Source: Planctomycetota bacterium
GTDB lineage: Bacteria > Planctomycetota > Planctomycetia > Isosphaerales > Isosphaeraceae
Assembly (NCBI GenBank): GCA_021777685.1
Contig: JAJYDH010000149.1
Span: forward strand, 1-12,531
Length of the DNA: 12,531 nt
Reading direction: 5' to 3'
How positions within the stretch are numbered: position 1 is the first letter of the stretch; the number at the start of each line of letters is the position of its first letter. Positions 6,091-12,531 of this stretch are shown here, in pieces. The notes beneath the pieces are model-generated. The model was not told the DNA's origin. It saw only the letters and a list, made by a program, of their open reading frames with translations, and ran no database searches. A program made the position numbers and the translations under genes.

Positions 6091-6927
6091 ATGATCAGGA
6101 CCGACCCCGATCGCGAGCCCGAGTCGCCCCCCATGCCGCCGACCGACCGTCCGATCGCCGACGCCGACCGCGAGGCCATCACCCGGCGCCCCTCCGGGCG
6201 TCCGGTGATGTTCCAGAGCTGGGAGCAGCTCCTCTTCCTCCACTGGGAGGTCCCGGCCGACGCGCTCCAGAGGCTCCTGCCCGCGTGCCTGGAGCTGGAC
6301 CTGTTCGAGGGCCGGGCCTTCGTGGGGCTGGTCCCGTTCACGATGAGGGGCGTCCGGCCCGCCGGCCTGCCGGCCTTCCGGTGGCTCTCGGATTTCCACG
6401 AGACGAACGTCCGGACCTACGTCCATTATCAGGGGCGCGAGCCCGGCGTCTGGTTCTTCAGCCTCGACGCCGCCAACGCGGTCGGCGCGGCCCTGGGACG
6501 GCTCTGGTTCCGGCTCCCCTACTTCTTCGCCCGGATGAGCCTGGTCGCCGAGGGTTCGACCGACGCCGGACTTCGCCTCTCCTACGCCTCCGACCGGCTC
6601 TATCCCGACCCCCGGCCGGCCATGACCCGGGTCGAGGCCGAGGTCCGCGCCCCGGTCGAGCCGGCGAGGCCCGGCACGCTCGAATACTTCCTGGCCGAGC
6701 GCTACCTGCTCTACTCGACGTCGGGGGATGGGGCGCTGTTCAAGGGCCGGGTCCACCACGCGCCCTACCCGCTCCAGGTGGCCGAGGTCCGCTCGCTGGA
6801 GGAGTCGGCGCTGCTCGCCGCCGGGATCGACCGGCCCGACGTCCCGCCCCTGGCGCACTACGCCCGGGGGGTGAATGTCGAGGTCTTCGGCCTGGAGCGG
6901 GCGACGGGGACGGGCCAATCCGCCTGA
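6091..6927 (+). CDS. DUF2071 (YqjF-like) family protein
   Basis: A soluble protein of 278 residues from ATG 6091, matching the DUF2071/YqjF family, whose biochemical role is not established. Typical family blocks are seen in order: FQSWEQLLFLHWEVPADALQ (41-60), a lipocalin-like entry where the small polar protein is set against long strands; FEGRAFVGLVPFTMRGVRP (72-90); SDFHETNVRTYVHY (100-113); GVWFFSLDAANAV (119-131); LPYFFARMSL (142-151); and later LAERYLLYSTS and VHHAPYPLQ. The C-terminus ends in a short variable tail. The start is uncertain: ATG 6091 has only a weak GACGGGG ahead of it, ATG 6133 has no ribosome site, and TTG 6028 is also in frame. It is flanked by unrelated genes and gives no operon clue. 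A hairpin-forming sequence lies just after its stop. Confidence 0.85.
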   Translation: MIRTDPDREPESPPMPPTDRPIADADREAITRRPSGRPVMFQSWEQLLFLHWEVPADALQRLLPACLELDLFEGRAFVGLVPFTMRGVRPAGLPAFRWLSDFHETNVRTYVHYQGREPGVWFFSLDAANAVGAALGRLWFRLPYFFARMSLVAEGSTDAGLRLSYASDRLYPDPRPAMTRVEAEVRAPVEPARPGTLEYFLAERYLLYSTSGDGALFKGRVHHAPYPLQVAEVRSLEESALLAAGIDRPDVPPLAHYARGVNVEVFGLERATGTGQSA

Positions 6928-6932
6928 TTCCG

Positions 6933-6951
6933 GCGGCTTTCGCCGCGAAAG
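6933..6951 (+). terminator. Short hairpin after the DUF2071 gene, possible weak terminator
   Basis: Five bases after the stop, GCGGC-TTTC-GCCGC (6933-6946) and the overlapping CTTTCG-CCG-CGAAAG (6937-6951) can each fold, as mutually exclusive short stems. There is no following T-run, so factor-independent termination is doubtful. Confidence 0.22.
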
Positions 6952-7084
6952 GCTGATAATCGCGGCCTCTCGCGGCTGAATGTAAGGGACGAAGGGACCA
7001 TGAGGACTCTGGGGATCGGCACGAAGCGTCCCTCTATCCACCCTCGACCCGTCGACGGGATCTGGAGCCCCGGTCGGAATTACC

Positions 7085-8152
7085 TTGGCCAGGTGTCGCG
7101 TGACCTTCCAGAACGTTGAAGATCGTCAGAACGAGCAGGTGCCCCCCGGCGGCGGGCGCCCGGATCACAAGAAGCACATCAAGGGGCTGCCCGACGTCCT
7201 CGACGTCGTGGCCGTCGTGTCCAACCCGGTCCGCTACCGGGCCCGCTACGACCTGTTCCGGGCCTTCGAGGCCCACGTCCAGGAGGCCGGCGCCCGCCTG
7301 ACGGTCGTCGAGATGGCCTTCGCCAACCGGCCCTTCGAGGTGACCCGGGCCGACGAGCCCCGCCACGTCCAGGTCCGCTCGGCCCACGAGTTCTGGGCCA
7401 AGGAGAACCTGATCAACATCGGGATCTCCCGCCTACCTCGGGACTTCCGCTACGTCGCCTGGGTCGACGCCGACCTGACCTTCGCCCGACACGACTGGGT
7501 CCAGGAGACCATCCAGCAGCTCCAGCACCACGCGATCGTCCAGATGTTCGCCGAGGCCCACGACCTCGACCCCGACGGGATGATCCTGAACAGCTTCCGC
7601 TCGTTCGGCTACAGCCACGTCCACGGGATTCCCCGGAAGAAGGGGTCGGGCTACTACGGGGGCGTCCCGCTCAACACCCCGGTCAACCCCCGGATCGCCT
7701 ACTGGCACCACCCGGGCTTCGCCTGGGCCGCGCGACGCGAGGCGATCGACGCCCTCGGCGGCCTCTTCGACGTCGCGGTGGTCGGCGAGGCCGACTACAT
7801 CATGGCCAAGTCGATCGTCGGCGAGGTCGAGGACGTCCTGTACCCCGGCGTCTCGCCCGGCTATCGCAAGGCCGTGATCGACTGGCAGTCTCGCGCCCGG
7901 TCGCTCCGGGGCGACCTCGGCTACGTCCCGGGGACCGTCCTCCACCACTGGCACGGCAAGAAGGCGAACCGGAAGTACTGGGACCGCTGCAAGATCCTCA
8001 CCGACTCCCAGTTCGACCCCGCCGCCGACCTCAGGCGCGACTGGCAGGGACTCTACCAGCTCGTCGACCACGACGAGCCCCGCTCGATCCTCCTCCGCGA
8101 CGCCATCCGCTCCTACTTCCGGAGCCGGAACGAGGACGGCATCGACGCCTGA
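7085..8152 (+). CDS. Glycosyltransferase-like protein (GT-A fold)
   Basis: A protein of up to 355 residues. The core from about residue 36 has a nucleotide-sugar transferase layout: DVLDVVAVVSNPVRYRARYD at the first strand, a helix ending AKENLINIGISRLP (105-118), then YVAWVDADLTF (123-133) whose D128-A-D130 is the DxD metal/nucleotide site expected in GT-A enzymes. An acceptor-side block HHPGFAWAARREAIDALGG (208-226) and VVGEADYIM (232-240) follow, as in GT2-like enzymes. The end HHWHGKKANRKYWDRCKIL (287-305) is His/Lys-rich and could bind metal or phosphate. No membrane helix or signal peptide. The start is uncertain: TTG 7085 has no clear ribosome site, GTG 7100 has AGG six or seven bases ahead, and GTG 7139 is possible. 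The deleted sugar-nucleotide epimerase at 9419-9735 hints at past glycan genes nearby. Confidence 0.75.
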   Translation: MARCRVTFQNVEDRQNEQVPPGGGRPDHKKHIKGLPDVLDVVAVVSNPVRYRARYDLFRAFEAHVQEAGARLTVVEMAFANRPFEVTRADEPRHVQVRSAHEFWAKENLINIGISRLPRDFRYVAWVDADLTFARHDWVQETIQQLQHHAIVQMFAEAHDLDPDGMILNSFRSFGYSHVHGIPRKKGSGYYGGVPLNTPVNPRIAYWHHPGFAWAARREAIDALGGLFDVAVVGEADYIMAKSIVGEVEDVLYPGVSPGYRKAVIDWQSRARSLRGDLGYVPGTVLHHWHGKKANRKYWDRCKILTDSQFDPAADLRRDWQGLYQLVDHDEPRSILLRDAIRSYFRSRNEDGIDA

Positions 8153-8184
8153 TCCGGTCTTCGAACTCCCCTCCTATTCTGCCC

Positions 8185-8319
8185 CCCTCTCCCTCTGGGA
8201 GAGGGCCGGGGTGAGGGTCGTCGCCGGTCGAGTGATCCCCGATCGAGCCCTCTTTCCCATGACGGTTGGCGACGCGGCACCCCTCACCCCCCGGCCCCTC
8301 TCCCAGGGGGAGAGGGGAG
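8185..8319 (+). repeat. Palindrome-ended dispersed repeat, copy A
   Basis: A 135-bp element whose left arm CCCTCTCCCTCTGGGAGAGG, continuing GCCGGGGTGAGGG, and right arm CCCTCACCCC...CCAGGGGGAGAGGGG are imperfect terminal inverted repeats, each also a small hairpin. This is the widespread element that, when translated by mistake, gives LTPALSQRERG or LTPRPLSQGERG. The reverse complement of copy B (9244-9377) aligns along its length: the arms and GTCGTCGCCGGTCGAG are nearly identical and only the centre diverges. It sits between the glycosyltransferase and the protease and carries no gene. It may act as a transcript hairpin or a non-autonomous mobile element. Confidence 0.85.
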
Positions 8320-8340
8320 GAAGATCTTGCGTCGATGAAG

Positions 8341-8375
8341 TCATGATTAAATCAACAAAAATTCTAATGAGAATG
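8341..8375 (+). other. AT-rich patch before the protease gene
   Basis: Only 8 of these 35 bases are G or C, in a window otherwise about 70% GC. It contains three ATG codons in the protease frame (8343, 8367, 8373). The codons (ATT AAA TCA ACA AAA ATT CTA) are unlike those of any gene here, so it is probably an untranslated leader or promoter region rather than protein-coding. Confidence 0.45.
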
Positions 8376-9194
8376 ACCTTGTCCAGCAACATGTTCGCCC
8401 AGTACTTCAACCCGAGCCCCAAGCTGGCCCACGCCCAGTCCCGCAAATACGGCTGGCATCCCAGCACCCGGCCCTCGCCGCACCCCCGCTATGCGATGCC
8501 CGCCCACCACGAGGCCGGGCACCTGCCCGCGTCGGTCGACCTCTCGCCCGAGTGTCCGGCGGTGTACGACCAGGGTTCGCTCGGCAGTTGCACGGGCAAC
8601 GCCCTGGCGGCGCTCTTCCAGTTCCTCCTGATGAAGCTCGGCCGGCCGTCGTTCGTGCCGTCCCGCCTGATGATCTACTGGGGCGAGCGCGCCATCGAGG
8701 GGACCAAGGACCAGGACGCCGGCGCCAACGGCGACGACGGGATGACCTTCCTCCAGACCAAGGGCGTCTGCCCCGAGTCGACCTGGCCCTACGACCCGTC
8801 CCGGTTCGCCGAGATGCCCCCGCTCGAGGCCTGGGCCGAGGCCGCCCGCCACAAGCTCTCCGACCCCGTCACGATCGACAACACCAACATCAACCAGATC
8901 AAGAGTTGCCTGGCGAGCGGCTACCCGATCGCCTTCGGCTTCACCGCCTATCCCGACCTGGAGAGCGAGAAGGTCGCGATCACCGGCCGGCTGCCGATGC
9001 CCTCCCGGGGCGAACAGCCAATCGGCGGCCATGAGGTCCTGCTCGTCGGCTACGACGACGCCACCGGCCTGTTCAAGGTCCGGAACTCCTGGGGCCCCGG
9101 CTGGGGCCTGGCCGGCTACTTCCTGATGCCCTACGCCTACGCCACCAACAAGGACCTCGCCGGCGACTTCCGCTCGGCCAGGGTCGCCGGCTGA
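8373..9194 (+). CDS. Papain-like (C1A family) cysteine protease
   Basis: A 273-residue peptidase with the papain order of active-site residues (numbered from ATG 8373): oxyanion Gln67 and nucleophile Cys73 in YDQGSLGSCTGNALAA, His220 in GGHEVLLVGYDD, and Asn238 in VRNSWGPGWG. LPASVDLSPECP (51-62) marks the start of the mature domain. The lead of about 50 residues (FNPSPKLAHAQSRKYGWHPS) is too short for a classical inhibitory propeptide and there is no signal peptide, so the enzyme may work in the cytoplasm; substrate unknown. C1A proteases of this small type recur in Planctomycetes and some phages. Start choice is uncertain among 8343, 8367, 8373 and 8391; 8373 is where codon use becomes normal. 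The gene lies between two inverted copies of a dispersed repeat, A 54 bp upstream and B 49 bp downstream, and appears monocistronic. Confidence 0.87.
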   Translation: MTLSSNMFAQYFNPSPKLAHAQSRKYGWHPSTRPSPHPRYAMPAHHEAGHLPASVDLSPECPAVYDQGSLGSCTGNALAALFQFLLMKLGRPSFVPSRLMIYWGERAIEGTKDQDAGANGDDGMTFLQTKGVCPESTWPYDPSRFAEMPPLEAWAEAARHKLSDPVTIDNTNINQIKSCLASGYPIAFGFTAYPDLESEKVAITGRLPMPSRGEQPIGGHEVLLVGYDDATGLFKVRNSWGPGWGLAGYFLMPYAYATNKDLAGDFRSARVAG

Positions 9195-9243
9195 GCCCCG
9201 GGCGAAGGTCGGTTGATCGGTAAACGCCCTCGGGCGAATCTTT

Positions 9244-9377
9244 CTCCCCTCTCCCCCTGGGAGAGGGGCCGGGGGTGAGGGGCGCCGCATCGTCAGTCGG
9301 CCTGGAAGAGCGGCCTCAATCGGGGGCCGCTCGACCGGCGACGACCCTCACCCCGGCCCTCTCCCAGAGGGAGAGGG
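9244..9377 (-). repeat. Palindrome-ended dispersed repeat, copy B (inverted relative to copy A)
   Basis: A 134-bp copy of the element at 8185-8319 in the opposite orientation. Plus-strand left arm CTCCCCTCTCCCCCTGGGAG and right arm CCCTCACCCCGGCCCTCTCC, ending CAGAGGGAGAGGG, are its terminal inverted repeats. In reverse complement it matches copy A almost base for base over the first 48 and last 40 positions; the middle keeps only short matches. It lies 49 bp after the protease stop and 41 bp before the stop of the deleted epimerase, so it could serve as a bidirectional transcript end for these convergent genes. Confidence 0.85.
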
Positions 9378-9418
9378 AGTCAGAAGATGCCTCACGGGCC
9401 CTGCGAAAACCGGGAGAA

Positions 9419-9735
9419 TCAGATCCGCGAGGACGTCGACTCGAAGATCTCGTCGAGGATGCGCGGCAGCTCGTAGGTCTGGGTCCAGGCCGGATAATGG
9501 GCCCGGAACTTCCGGGTGTCGCTGATGTACCAGACGTGGTCGCCGACCCGATTGTCCTCGCTGAAGGCGAGGTTCATCCGCCTCCCCGCCCGGCGATCGC
9601 GGAGGGCGATGGCCTCGCGGAGCGAGCAATGGCTCCGCCGCCCCCCGCCCGCGTTGTAGACCTCTCCCGGGCGAAGAAGCGGGCGGCCTCGGCCCCGACC
9701 AGCCCGGCGGACCCTCTGACGACGCAGGTGCTCAT
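9419..9735 (-). pseudogene. NAD-dependent epimerase (CDP-paratose 2-epimerase-like) with large internal deletion
   Basis: Read in reverse from ATG 9735, the first 24 codons give MSTCVVRGSAGLVGAEAARF then FARE, a Rossmann start with GSAGLVG (GxxGxxG) as in sugar-nucleotide epimerases. The text then jumps, in another frame, to EVYNAGGGRRSHCSLREAIA ... NRVGDHVWYISDTRKFRAHY followed by PAWTQTYELPRILDEIFE (9419-9664, 81 codons plus stop). That is the C-terminal end of RfbE/CDP-paratose-2-epimerase-like enzymes. About 230 residues, including the YxxxK catalytic region, are missing. The junction near 9662-9675 falls in CGCCCGGGAGAGG, which suits both flanks (FARE and xPGEVYN), suggesting deletion between short direct repeats. 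The total of 317 bp is not a multiple of three. The gene is dead. An assembly error is an alternative. Family match is by motif recall. Confidence 0.7.
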
Positions 9736-9922
9736 ACGGTCGATCTTACCTCAAGCGGACGTCCGGCGAAGCCTCGATTGGTGCGTCAGGGATCGGGAAA
9801 ACGCCAGATCCTGTCCTCCCCGGATCACACCGGAGGCGCCCCGTGGCGGCCATGCTACACTTGTCCGGCCGTCGGAGAGGGTCCATCCGCCCCGGTGGGG
9901 CGTCGTCGAGTCGAGCCCGTTG

Positions 9923-12526
9923 ATGAGCGGTGACGAGCCGGAGTCGTGGCGAAGGGGCCGGGTCGCGCCGCTGGCCCCGCTTGCGGTCGCGGCGTCGGCG
10001 GGCGTGGTGGCAGACCGGCTCGCCGGGCCGATGGGGACGTTCGCCTGGTCCCTCCTGGCCCTGGCCGGCGCGATCCTCGCGGGACTGGCCTGGCGGTCGC
10101 CGAGGTCGAGCGGCCTGGCGGTCGTGGCGGCGTTCGCGGCCCTGGGGGGCGGGTGGCACCATTACTGGTGGTCCGACCTGGCCCCGGACGACCCGGCTAG
10201 GGCGGCCTGGGCCCCGGGCGAGCGGCGGCCGAGCTGGGTCCGAGGGGTCCTGGTCGAGCCCTCGACGTTCCGCAAGGGGGACGGCGGGCCGTCCGATCGG
10301 GGATCGACGCGGACCGTATTGGCTTTGAATGGGATCAACGACGGCCGAGGCTGGCGGGCCGCCTCGGGCCGGGTTCAGGTCCGGATCGCGGGGGATCGTT
10401 CGGACCTGGAGGCCGGCCGGCCGGTCGAGGCGGCCGGGGCGATGTCCGCCATCGAGGGGCCGCTCAACCCCGGCGAGGTCGACTTCCGGCCGATCCTCCG
10501 GGGGCAGGGCATTTGGCTTCGTCTGGGAATCGACGAGCCCTCGGGCATCCGGGCCGACCCGACCGGCGAGGGCTGGCCCTGGGCCCGTCGCCTGGGCGTC
10601 GTCCGGGCCTGGAGCGCCCGGACGCTGGCCTCGGGGCTCGACCCGTCGGCCACCCCGCTGGCGATGGCGCTGCTGCTCGGGCGGCGAGAGGCGGTCGACC
10701 CGGAGGTGAACGACGCCTTCGCCCGGACCGGGACGACGCACCTCCTTGCGATCTCGGGTTTGCACCTGCAAGTCCTGGCGATCGCGCTAGGGGCGTGTGC
10801 CCGGGGGGCGGGGATGGGCCGGAAGGGGGCGTTTGGGTTCGTGATGCTGGGGACGGTCGCCTATGCGGTGCTGGTCGGCCCGGCGCCGTCGGTGGTCCGC
10901 TCGGCCGCGATGACGGTGGTTGTCTGCCTGGCCGGCTGGCGCGACCGGTGCGTCGGCCCGGCGAACCTCCTGGCGGGCGCGGCGCTGGCGATCCTGGCGG
11001 ATAACCCGTCCGACCTCTTCGACGTCGGCTGTCAACTCTCGTTCCTGGCGGTCGCCATGATCGTCTGGTGCGTGCCGGCGGTCCTGGAGTGGGACAGGCC
11101 GGTGCTGACCCCGCTCGATGTCCTGGAACGCCGGCTCGAGCCCTGGTGGCGGATGCTCCGGCGGATGGGTCTGAATTATTTCCGCGCGGGGCTGATCGGC
11201 TCGGCGGTGGTCTGGATGGCGGCCTGGCCGCTGGTCGCCCTCCGGTTCCACCTGGTCTCGCCGATCGCCATCCTGATCAACCTCCCGCTGATCCCCCTGA
11301 CCTCGCTGGCGCTGCTGCTCTCGGGCGTGACGCTGCTGCTCTCGGCGATCTGGCCGCCGCTGGCCGTGCCGTCCGCGTGGGCCTGCGGGCTCTGCCTGGA
11401 TTGGACCGAGGCCGCCGTGAGGTGGGGGACGGCCTTGCCCTGGGGGCATGCGTTCGTGCCGGGGCCGTCGTGGGGGTGGACCCTGGCGTTCTATGCCCTG
11501 CTCGGGCTGGCGACGACGGCCGGCGTCTGTCGATGGCGGTCGAGGCGGACCTGGTGGACCTTGACGATCGCCTGGGGCGCCGTCGGGGCGGCCTTGCCGA
11601 TGGCTTCGTCTTCTCCAGATGCCGCCGAGGCCGAGATCCTGGCCGTCGGCCACGGCCTGGCGGTGGTGGTCCGGTCGCCCTCGGGTCAGACGGCCCTCTA
11701 CGACTGCGGGAGGATGGGCGACCCCCGCGTCGGCCGGAAGTCGATCGCCCCCGCGCTCTGGGCCAGGGGCGTCCGGAAGGTCGACGTCCTGGTCCTCTCG
11801 CACGCCGATTCGGACCACTTCGACGGCCTGCCCGACTTGCTCGACCGCTTCGAAATCGGCCTCGTCCGGGTCCCGCCGGGGTTCGACGGCCCGGCCAACC
11901 CGGCCGCGAAGGCCCTGCTCGACGAGGTCCGCCGCCGGGGCATCCCGGTCAAGCCGATCGTCAAGGGGGACCAAATCGACCTCGGCGGCGGGACGACCCT
12001 GGCCGCCCTCCACCCTCGCGAGGCGAGCCGCCCCGGATCGACCGACAACGCCCGGAGTGTCGTGCTGGAGGTCGCCGCCGCCGGCCGGCGGCTGCTCCTG
12101 ACCGGCGACCTGGAGCGCGACGGCCTGGCCGACCTGGTCGCGCACCCGGCGAAGCCCCTCGACGCCATGCTCGCCCCCCATCACGGCGGCCGGACTTCAA
12201 ATCCTCCCTGGCTCTACGACTGGGCGAAGCCCGCCCTGGTCGTCGTCAGCCAGCGGGCTCCCGCCCCCGGCTCGCGAGATCCCCTCGGGCCGATCGCCGA
12301 CGGGCAATTCCCGCTGCTCCGGACCTGGCAGGTCGGCGCGGTCCGGCTCCGGTTCGACCCCTCGGGCCTGGTCGCGGCCGGGTTCGTTGAACCCCAGGAG
12401 CCGGCCGTGTCGGGCCGATCGACCAAGGCTGCGTCCCTCGTCCCGGCCGGCCCGAAGGCCCTGGCGACTCTCCTCGGGCTGCTGCTCGGGGCGGGATTTT
12501 GCCTGGTCGTGACGGTGATCGAGTAG
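9923..12526 (+). CDS. comEC: ComEC/Rec2 family DNA-uptake channel protein
   Basis: A complete 867-residue polytopic membrane protein; ComEC forms the inner-membrane channel that imports single-stranded DNA in natural transformation. Order of parts: two or three N-terminal helices (about 15-80); a soluble DUF4131/OB-like domain (about 103-210) with LNPGEVDFRPILRGQGIWLR; the Competence membrane domain (about 240-560) with THLLAISGLHLQVLA (272-286) and DVGCQLSFLAVAMIVW (367-382); and a metallo-beta-lactamase domain (about 568-815) with HADSDH (627-632), LLTGD (725-729) and PHHGG (752-756). Its first strand reads AVGHGLAVVV where most ComECs have DVGQGD. A further hydrophobic segment (about 846-864) lies after the beta-lactamase domain. 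ATG 9923 has no strong ribosome site; the frame is open far upstream but only through repeat B and antisense sequence. Other competence genes are not in the window. Confidence 0.93.
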   Translation: MSGDEPESWRRGRVAPLAPLAVAASAGVVADRLAGPMGTFAWSLLALAGAILAGLAWRSPRSSGLAVVAAFAALGGGWHHYWWSDLAPDDPARAAWAPGERRPSWVRGVLVEPSTFRKGDGGPSDRGSTRTVLALNGINDGRGWRAASGRVQVRIAGDRSDLEAGRPVEAAGAMSAIEGPLNPGEVDFRPILRGQGIWLRLGIDEPSGIRADPTGEGWPWARRLGVVRAWSARTLASGLDPSATPLAMALLLGRREAVDPEVNDAFARTGTTHLLAISGLHLQVLAIALGACARGAGMGRKGAFGFVMLGTVAYAVLVGPAPSVVRSAAMTVVVCLAGWRDRCVGPANLLAGAALAILADNPSDLFDVGCQLSFLAVAMIVWCVPAVLEWDRPVLTPLDVLERRLEPWWRMLRRMGLNYFRAGLIGSAVVWMAAWPLVALRFHLVSPIAILINLPLIPLTSLALLLSGVTLLLSAIWPPLAVPSAWACGLCLDWTEAAVRWGTALPWGHAFVPGPSWGWTLAFYALLGLATTAGVCRWRSRRTWWTLTIAWGAVGAALPMASSSPDAAEAEILAVGHGLAVVVRSPSGQTALYDCGRMGDPRVGRKSIAPALWARGVRKVDVLVLSHADSDHFDGLPDLLDRFEIGLVRVPPGFDGPANPAAKALLDEVRRRGIPVKPIVKGDQIDLGGGTTLAALHPREASRPGSTDNARSVVLEVAAAGRRLLLTGDLERDGLADLVAHPAKPLDAMLAPHHGGRTSNPPWLYDWAKPALVVVSQRAPAPGSRDPLGPIADGQFPLLRTWQVGAVRLRFDPSGLVAAGFVEPQEPAVSGRSTKAASLVPAGPKALATLLGLLLGAGFCLVVTVIE

Positions 12527-12531
12527 ATCGG

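Noticed and set aside
5851..7041. 396-codon minus-strand open frame over the DUF2071 gene
   Set aside because: The opposite strand encodes clear DUF2071 blocks; this frame has low-complexity composition and no recognisable motif.
8211..8342. Upstream extension of the protease from GTG 8211
   Set aside because: The added residues include LTPRPLSQGERG, the signature of mistranslated repeat A, followed by the AT-rich patch.
8185..9377. CRISPR or insertion sequence
   Set aside because: Only two repeat copies, in opposite orientation and about 1 kb apart, with a protease rather than a transposase between them; no spacer periodicity.
9275..9922. 216-residue N-terminal extension of ComEC
   Set aside because: It reads through repeat B (LTPALSQRER) and antisense to the epimerase remnant; ComEC-like sequence begins after ATG 9923.
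10787..12184. 465-codon minus-strand open frame over comEC
   Set aside because: Antisense to the Competence and beta-lactamase domains; rich in Arg, Pro, Gly and Asp without structure.
1..12531. tRNA, rRNA or riboswitch
   Set aside because: No cloverleaf-like segment, conserved rRNA block or known riboswitch core was recognised by eye; a covariance-model scan would be needed to exclude small RNAs.

Overview
The window is very GC-rich throughout. Its gene content fits a soil or freshwater Planctomycete, probably near Isosphaeraceae: a Ser/Thr kinase with the N-terminal segment common in that phylum, zinc-ribbon membrane proteins in tandem, a DUF433/DUF5615 toxin-antitoxin remnant, a GloVer-repeat remnant, and a dispersed palindromic element that reads as LTPALSQRER-like peptides. 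The taxonomic call is inference from family content; there is no rRNA or marker gene here.

Layout. 1-783 (minus) is the first 261 residues of a Ser/Thr protein kinase whose 3' end lies outside the window. After a divergent intergenic region with a plausible promoter comes a diacylglycerol-kinase-family lipid kinase (1096-2139, plus). Next is a scar (about 2140-2680) holding a GloVer-repeat scrap on the plus strand, a truncated and frameshifted DUF5615 (PIN-like) toxin on the minus strand, and a DUF433 antitoxin that has lost its normal stop. A small unrecognised protein (2703-3137, minus) lies just upstream of the antitoxin. A soluble NtrB-like histidine kinase (3481-4266, plus) faces two tandem, diverged copies of a zinc-ribbon/one-TM protein (4276-4941 and 5177-5854, both minus). 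A DUF2071 (YqjF-like) protein (6091-6927) and a GT-A-fold glycosyltransferase-like protein (7085-8152) follow on the plus strand.

The most structured part is 8185-9735. A papain-family (C1A) cysteine protease gene is bracketed by two copies of a roughly 135-bp palindrome-ended repeat in inverted orientation. Beside the right copy lies an NAD-dependent epimerase gene from which the middle two thirds appears to have been deleted. The window closes with a complete ComEC/Rec2 DNA-uptake channel gene (9923-12526).

Apart from the tandem zinc-ribbon pair and the broken toxin-antitoxin pair, the genes look like independent housekeeping and accessory units rather than one operon. I do not see a clear new multi-gene system. 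The best leads are the inverted-repeat-flanked protease, the tandem zinc-ribbon paralogues, and the two decay scars (2168-2677 and 9419-9735), which point to local rearrangement.
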